Positions 6,322 through 9,332 of a DNA stretch of 9,332 bases are shown here, one piece after another. The notes beneath the pieces are model-generated. The model saw nothing but the letters and a program-made list of their open reading frames with translations. It was not told where the DNA came from and made no database searches. The DNA lies in assembly GCA_947647645.1 (NCBI GenBank), contig CANSLE010000074.1:1-9332 (forward strand), in the 5' to 3' direction. This stretch comes from an uncultured Microbacterium sp. GTDB lineage: Bacteria; Actinomycetota; Actinomycetes; Actinomycetales; Microbacteriaceae. Each line of letters starts with the position of its first letter. Positions within the stretch are counted from its first letter, which is position 1. The translations under genes and the position numbers were made by a program.

Positions 6322-7614
6322 GTGAGTCCACGCCCCGAGCGCCCTCGTCGGCAGCCCGTCGCCCGTCACGGCATCCTGACGTCGCCGCATCCGCTGTCGC
6401 AGATCCTCGCGGTGCTGGCGGCTGTGGTGGTCGTCGCGGTGATCAGCACGGCGGCCGTCGGCACGTTCTACCTGTGGGACGCCGCGCGTGCAGTGCAGGC
6501 CGCCGGTGTCTCGATCGGTGATGACGACAACGCGCTGCCGCCGACGCTCGGCGAGATCGAGGGTGGCGTGAACATGCTCGTCGTCGGCACCGACTCGTGC
6601 GAGGGGCCCAACGCGGCCCTCTCCGGAGCGTGCCAGGCCGGAGACACGGACGGTGAGCGCAACGACGTCACGATGCTGGTGCACATCTCGGACGAGCCGC
6701 GCCGCGTGACGGTCATCTCGTTCCCCCGCGACATGATCGTGCCGATCCCCTCCTGCACCGGGGAGGGCGGCGTGCAGCACTCCGCGATGAGCGGCCAGAT
6801 GCTGAACGCCTCGTACATGTACGGCGGCCTGTCGTGCACCGTCGCCACCATCGAGAAGCTGACCGGCATCGACATCCAGTTCGCCGCGGCGACCCGCTGG
6901 ACCGGCGTCATCAAGATGTCCGACGCGATCGGCGGTGTCAACGTGTGCGTCGCCGACGACATCAGCGACGGGCACACAGGGCTGAACCTCACGAAGGGCG
7001 AGCACACGCTCACCGGTGTCGAGGCGCTGCAGTTCCTACGCATCCGCCACGGCATCGGTGACGGTTCCGACCTCGGCCGCATCTCGAATCAGCAGCAGTT
7101 CCTGAGCTCCCTGGTCCGCAAGCTGCAGTCCGAGGGCGTGCTGAACAATCCGGCGACGCTGTTCAACCTCGCCAACACCGCTTTGCAGCAGGTGACATCC
7201 AACCCGCCGCAGGTCGTGCTGAGCTCGACGCTGGCCAACCCGCAGCGCATGGTGCAGATCGCGATGGCGGTGCGTAGCGTCCCGTATCAGGACATCGCCT
7301 TCGTGCAGTACCCGACGGTCTACGGCACCGGGGGAAGCCGTGTGGAGCCGGTGTCCTCGGCGGCGAAAGTGCTTTTCGACGCGCTCGCGAACAACCAGCC
7401 GATCCAGCTGACCGGCTCGACGAGCGACGGCTACGGCACCGAGGTGGTCGGTGAGGCGGCACCCGCCGCACCGGCACCCGCCTCGACGCCGCAGCCGACG
7501 ACCAGCGGTGATGCGGGCGCCACGCCCACGCCGACGCAGCAGGCGGTGCGGCTGCCGTCCTCCATCACCGGGCAGACCGCGGCGCAGGTCACCTGCACCG
7601 TCGCCCAGCGCTGA
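6322..7614 (+). CDS. LytR-CpsA-Psr (LCP) family cell-wall glycopolymer transferase
   Basis: Membrane-anchored enzyme of the LCP family, which moves lipid-linked glycopolymers onto peptidoglycan at the outer face of the membrane. The 430-aa protein has a basic cytoplasmic N-terminus, one membrane segment (about residues 27-51, ILAVLAAVVVVAVISTAAVG), then the LCP domain (about 82-268) with MLVVGTDS (85-92), NDVTMLVHI (114-122), SFPRDM (133-138), and LRIRHGIGDGSDLGRISNQQ (239-258), carrying the Asp and Arg residues that bind pyrophosphate in the family. A Pro/Ala/Thr linker (about 379-408) leads to a short tail, SSITGQTAAQVTC. Six cysteines lie outside the membrane (93, 104, 145, 172, 209, 425). 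The GTG start 6322 is chosen because GAAAGG lies 5 nt upstream; the open frame extends back into the tRNA and that part is not coding. The polymer substrate is unknown. Confidence 0.95.
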   Translation: MSPRPERPRRQPVARHGILTSPHPLSQILAVLAAVVVVAVISTAAVGTFYLWDAARAVQAAGVSIGDDDNALPPTLGEIEGGVNMLVVGTDSCEGPNAALSGACQAGDTDGERNDVTMLVHISDEPRRVTVISFPRDMIVPIPSCTGEGGVQHSAMSGQMLNASYMYGGLSCTVATIEKLTGIDIQFAAATRWTGVIKMSDAIGGVNVCVADDISDGHTGLNLTKGEHTLTGVEALQFLRIRHGIGDGSDLGRISNQQQFLSSLVRKLQSEGVLNNPATLFNLANTALQQVTSNPPQVVLSSTLANPQRMVQIAMAVRSVPYQDIAFVQYPTVYGTGGSRVEPVSSAAKVLFDALANNQPIQLTGSTSDGYGTEVVGEAAPAAPAPASTPQPTTSGDAGATPTPTQQAVRLPSSITGQTAAQVTCTVAQR

Positions 7615-7630
7615 CGCACACCGCGAGATG

Positions 7631-7648
7631 CGGATGCCGCGGCATCCG
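7631..7648. terminator. 18-bp perfect palindrome after the LCP gene, possible terminator
   Basis: CGGATGCCGCGGCATCCG is self-complementary, begins 17 nt after the LCP stop and is followed by TTTCGG. It could act as a GC-rich intrinsic terminator, but the T run is too short to be convincing, and the same 16-bp core also occurs in the tRNA-Ser(UGA) leader, where termination would make no sense. A protein-binding or structural role is equally possible. Confidence 0.45.
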
Positions 7649-7673
7649 TTTCGGCGGGACGCTCCCGACCGGT

Positions 7674-7679
7674 TATGAT
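7674..7679 (+). promoter_or_regulatory. -10 box for tRNA-Ser(GCU)
   Basis: TATGAT is one base from the TATAAT consensus and lies 39 nt before the mature tRNA 5' end. Transcription would start near 7686. The -35 at 17-18 nt spacing (TTCGGC/TCGGCG) is poor. This indicates that the tRNA has its own promoter separate from the LCP gene. Confidence 0.55.
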
Positions 7680-7687
7680 CGTCGAGT

Positions 7688-7716
7688 GCGTTCGCGCGGC
7701 CTCGGCCGAAGAACGC
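7688..7716 (+). promoter_or_regulatory. Hairpin in the tRNA-Ser(GCU) 5' leader
   Basis: GCGTTC (7688-7693) pairs with GAACGC (7711-7716), and GGCC (7698-7701) pairs with GGCC (7704-7707) inside it. The stem would include nearly the whole predicted leader and ends 2 nt before the mature tRNA 5' end at 7719. Confidence 0.5.
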
Positions 7717-7718
7717 CT

Positions 7719-7810
7719 GGAGACGTCGCATAGTCAGGCCTAGTGCACCACCCTGCTAAGGTGGAGTCCCCTTACGGGGACCGAGGGTTCAAATCCCTCC
7801 GTCTCCGCCA
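7719..7810 (+). tRNA. tRNA-Ser (anticodon GCU), CCA encoded
   Basis: A 92-nt class II tRNA including CCA. Acceptor stem GGAGACG (7719-7725) pairs with CGTCTCC (7800-7806), discriminator G 7807, then encoded CCA 7808-7810. The anticodon stem CCACC/GGTGG encloses CTGCTAA with anticodon GCT at 7755-7757, reading AGC/AGU. The long variable arm AGTCCCCTTACGGGGACC is typical of tRNA-Ser, and the T-arm GAGGG-TTCAAAT-CCCTC is canonical. Unlike tRNA-Ser(UGA) at 6201, it encodes its own CCA. Confidence 0.97.
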
Positions 7811-8014
7811 CTTCGGAACGCACCGCGTCATGGCGGTCGACCACCTCGTCGGCGGCGGGCACCCCGCGATCGGCACCGTGCGGGTGTTCGGTCACCAGGA
7901 GAAGCTCGCCCCGCGCCTCCGCAACACACCCCCTTGTGCTCCGGACGACGCATGGAAGACTGGGGCGCTCAACCTGGCGCGCGTCGAGCCCCTCCACGAG
8001 TAGTCGTGCCCCCG

Positions 8015-8041
8015 CCGCGAACCGCGGGGCCCGCGCGGGCC
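8015..8041 (+). promoter_or_regulatory. Two tandem GC hairpins upstream of the 109-aa gene
   Basis: CCGCG-AAC-CGCGG (8015-8027) is directly followed by the 14-bp perfect palindrome GGCCCGCGCGGGCC (8028-8041), which ends 4 nt before the GGGAG ribosome binding site of the 8056 gene. If transcribed, both fold just upstream of the translation start. They could be an attenuator, a translational control element or a transcription end point for the upstream tRNA; no U run is present. Confidence 0.45.
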
Positions 8042-8055
8042 ATGTGGGAGCCTCC

Positions 8056-8385
8056 ATGGGTAAGTTCACGTACCAATCCGGCCCGCGCGTCGACATCGAG
8101 GATCGTGCGTTGGCACATCTGCAGCTCGTGATCTCGAACAAGCTCCGCCGCAACGAGTCGTTCGTCTTCAGCTGGCGTGACGACGCCAGTATCGGCAACG
8201 GGCGCACGTCCGTCTGGCTGCACCCCTCCATCCCGGTGTGGTTCAAGTACTACGGCAGTCGCACGCCCTCACTGAACCGCACGTGGGTGGAAGCCCTGGC
8301 ACACGCGGCGAACGCACCGACGGGCCTCTACCTCGTCCCCGAGCCTGCAGAGGCCTTCCCCGGTGAGGACGACGTGTTCGGCTGA
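8056..8385 (+). CDS. Small Microbacteriaceae-type protein of unknown function (DUF7882-like)
   Basis: A 109-aa soluble protein starting MGKFTYQSGPRVDIEDRALA, then AHLQLVISNKLRRNESFVFS (20-39), GNGRTSVWLHPSIPVWFKYY (48-67), SRTPSLNRTWVEAL (68-81) and an acidic Pro-containing tail. From memory this matches a family of about 100-residue proteins in Microbacteriaceae, recently given a DUF name (DUF7882, to be confirmed) and often labelled ATP-dependent DNA ligase by transitive error. No ligase motif is visible: no KxDG active site and far too short. The start is ATG 8056, with GGGAG 5 nt upstream; the frame stays open further upstream but without a better start. There is no signal peptide or membrane segment. 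The conserved Trp/Tyr/Phe and Arg/Lys residues suggest a compact beta-containing fold that may bind nucleic acid or ligand, but this is a guess. It stands alone between tRNA-Ser(GCU) and a convergent small gene. Confidence 0.82.
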   Translation: MGKFTYQSGPRVDIEDRALAHLQLVISNKLRRNESFVFSWRDDASIGNGRTSVWLHPSIPVWFKYYGSRTPSLNRTWVEALAHAANAPTGLYLVPEPAEAFPGEDDVFG

Positions 8386-8567
8386 GCACGATCGCGAGGA
8401 CGGGGCGGGGCGCCGCTGCCGCGCGTCGGGGATGCGACCGACCCCGCTGGGCGCGGAAGACCTCGTCGCCCATCGGTCGCGCCTCAGCGAGGCGGCCGCA
8501 TAGTGCAGGCTTCTCCCGAAGAAGGAAGGACGGCTGCATCACGGTCGTCCCTCAGCCCTCCCGGGGT

Positions 8568-8726
8568 TCAGCCCGACGGGTTGTCAACCGGCCGACCATG
8601 GTCGTCGGTCGTGTCGGGCAGCTCGATCGAATCGGGCTCCTCGGGCGCACCGCCCGAGGCCGTGTCGGCGTCCATGTCCTCGTCGGGCACGCCCTGCGTG
8701 TTGTGTGTCGGTTCCGTATGGCTCAT
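8568..8726 (-). CDS. 52-aa highly acidic small protein, unknown function
   Basis: Begins MSHTEPTHNT and ends DDHGRPVDNPSG. It has 14 Asp/Glu, one Arg and no Lys, many Pro/Thr/Gly/Ser, no hydrophobic stretch and no cysteine, so it is probably disordered and soluble. The evidence for a real gene is AAAGGAGG 4 nt upstream of ATG 8724-8726, the strongest Shine-Dalgarno sequence in the window, and a composition unlike shadow frames (which are Arg-rich in this GC range). The longer in-frame upstream extension is Arg-rich and lacks a site, so the short start is preferred. It is convergent with the 109-aa gene (182-bp gap) and divergent from the acetyltransferase (136-bp gap). I do not recognise a family. 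A stress-related disordered protein is possible but unsupported. Confidence 0.72.
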   Translation of the reverse strand: MSHTEPTHNTQGVPDEDMDADTASGGAPEEPDSIELPDTTDDHGRPVDNPSG

Positions 8727-8792
8727 CGTTCCTCCTTTCGTTGCCGTGTCGTGCCGCCACGGTCGCAGCATCCTGCCCCGCAGCCACGGGGC

Positions 8793-8821
8793 TCGACATC
8801 GGCGGGCGCGACGCGTACTCT
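8793..8821 (+). promoter_or_regulatory. Promoter of the GNAT acetyltransferase gene
   Basis: TCGACA (8793-8798) and TACTCT (8816-8821) are separated by exactly 17 nt, matching a housekeeping sigma-70-type promoter (TTGACA and TAnnnT) with one -35 mismatch. Transcription would start near 8828, about 35 nt before the ATG at 8863. This is the best-formed promoter in the window. Confidence 0.6.
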
Positions 8822-8862
8822 CAGGCGTCGCTTCCCCCACGCGAGTCGTCAGGAGTCCACGC

Positions 8863-9332
8863 ATGGTCGAGATCATCATCCGCACGATCCGCCCGTCCGA
8901 TGCCGGGGAGGTGCTGACCGTCCAACGCGCGGCATTCGTGACCGAGGCGCTCATCTACGGCGACCCGGACATGGCGCCGCTGACGCAGACCCTCGAGGAG
9001 GTCGCGTTCGAACTACGCGACAACCTCGGTTACGTCGCTGTCGCCGGGGCGCGTCTGGTGGGCGCCGTTCGCGCCGTCGCCGACGGCGAGCTGCTGCTCG
9101 TGGGGCGCATCGCCATCGCGCCCGACCGGCAGGGGGAGGCGATCGGCCCGCGGCTGTTGGCGGCGGTCGAGCGTCGAGGGGCCGAGACCGGATGCCGGCG
9201 CGCCGAGCTGTTCACGGGATCGCTCAGCACCCAGAACATCGCGCTCTACGAACGGCTCGGCTACCGCGAGAGCGAGCGGATCGCGCAGGGCGACGGCACG
9301 GCCCAGGTCTTTCTGCAGAAGGCGCTCGTCGA
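8863..9332 (+). CDS. GNAT-family N-acetyltransferase, 3' end outside window
   Basis: The first 156 codons of a GCN5-related acetyltransferase; the frame is open to the right edge, and by family length only a few residues should be missing. It begins MVEIIIRTIRPSDAGEVLTV, followed by the acetyl-CoA-binding core LLLVGRIAIAPDRQGEAIGP (residues 77-96) with helix RLLAAVERRGAE, the ELFTGSLSTQNIALYERLGY segment (115-134) that matches the conserved N-x-x-x-Y-E-R-x-G-Y motif B, and a final beta strand TAQVFLQKAL. It would move an acetyl group from acetyl-CoA to an amine; the substrate is unknown. The pyrophosphate loop is slightly off consensus: the usual QGRGIG appears as QGEAIG. The ATG is supported by AGGAG at 8851-8855, 7 nt upstream, and by a promoter at 8793-8821. 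Confidence 0.93.
   Translation, partial: MVEIIIRTIRPSDAGEVLTVQRAAFVTEALIYGDPDMAPLTQTLEEVAFELRDNLGYVAVAGARLVGAVRAVADGELLLVGRIAIAPDRQGEAIGPRLLAAVERRGAETGCRRAELFTGSLSTQNIALYERLGYRESERIAQGDGTAQVFLQKALV

Noticed and set aside
7811..8055. Possible gene between tRNA-Ser(GCU) and the 109-aa gene (open frames at 7743-8003 and upstream of 8056).
   Set aside because: The first begins inside the tRNA, the second lacks a ribosome binding site before ATG 8056, and neither shows a conserved-looking sequence.
8639..8659. 8-bp perfect hairpin CCTCGGGC/GCCCGAGG as a possible terminator.
   Set aside because: It lies inside the 52-aa gene, has no U run on either strand, and follows from Ala-Ser-Gly-Gly and Pro-Glu-Glu codons in GC-rich DNA.

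Overview
The window is high-GC actinobacterial chromosome, most likely Microbacterium or a close relative in Microbacteriaceae. The grounds are GC-rich third codon positions, TAnnnT-type -10 boxes with probable leaderless starts, a small protein resembling a Microbacteriaceae-type family of unknown function, and many GGATGCC/GGCATCC words. It looks like ordinary core chromosome. I see no transposase, integrase, CRISPR array, phage gene or toxin-antitoxin pair.

The left part (1-3501) is on the minus strand. In transcription order it holds a YegS/DAGK-type lipid kinase, then after a 225-bp gap a class I-like DNA photolyase, then 46 bp later a luciferase-like flavin-dependent monooxygenase that runs off the left edge. 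A 34-bp imperfect palindrome lies in the photolyase upstream region. A 365-377 bp divergent intergenic region separates the kinase from serS.

The middle part (3867-7810) is on the plus strand and centres on serine. It holds serS (seryl-tRNA synthetase, apparently leaderless), a HAD hydrolase overlapping it by ATGA, tRNA-Ser(UGA), a LytR-CpsA-Psr cell-wall glycopolymer transferase, and tRNA-Ser(GCU). Two of the serine tRNAs and the enzyme that charges them therefore lie within about 4 kb. Each tRNA-Ser has a hairpin-forming sequence in its 5' leader, ending 2-5 nt before the mature 5' end.

The right part (8015-9332) holds a 109-aa protein of a family of unknown function preceded by two tandem GC hairpins, a 52-aa very acidic minus-strand protein with a perfect Shine-Dalgarno sequence, and a GNAT acetyltransferase that runs off the right edge behind a recognisable -35/-10 promoter.

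No clearly new biological system is visible. The most checkable signals are the tRNA-Ser leader hairpins and serS clustering, the photolyase-upstream palindrome, the GGATGCC enrichment, and the two small proteins. All coordinates and counts were worked out by eye.
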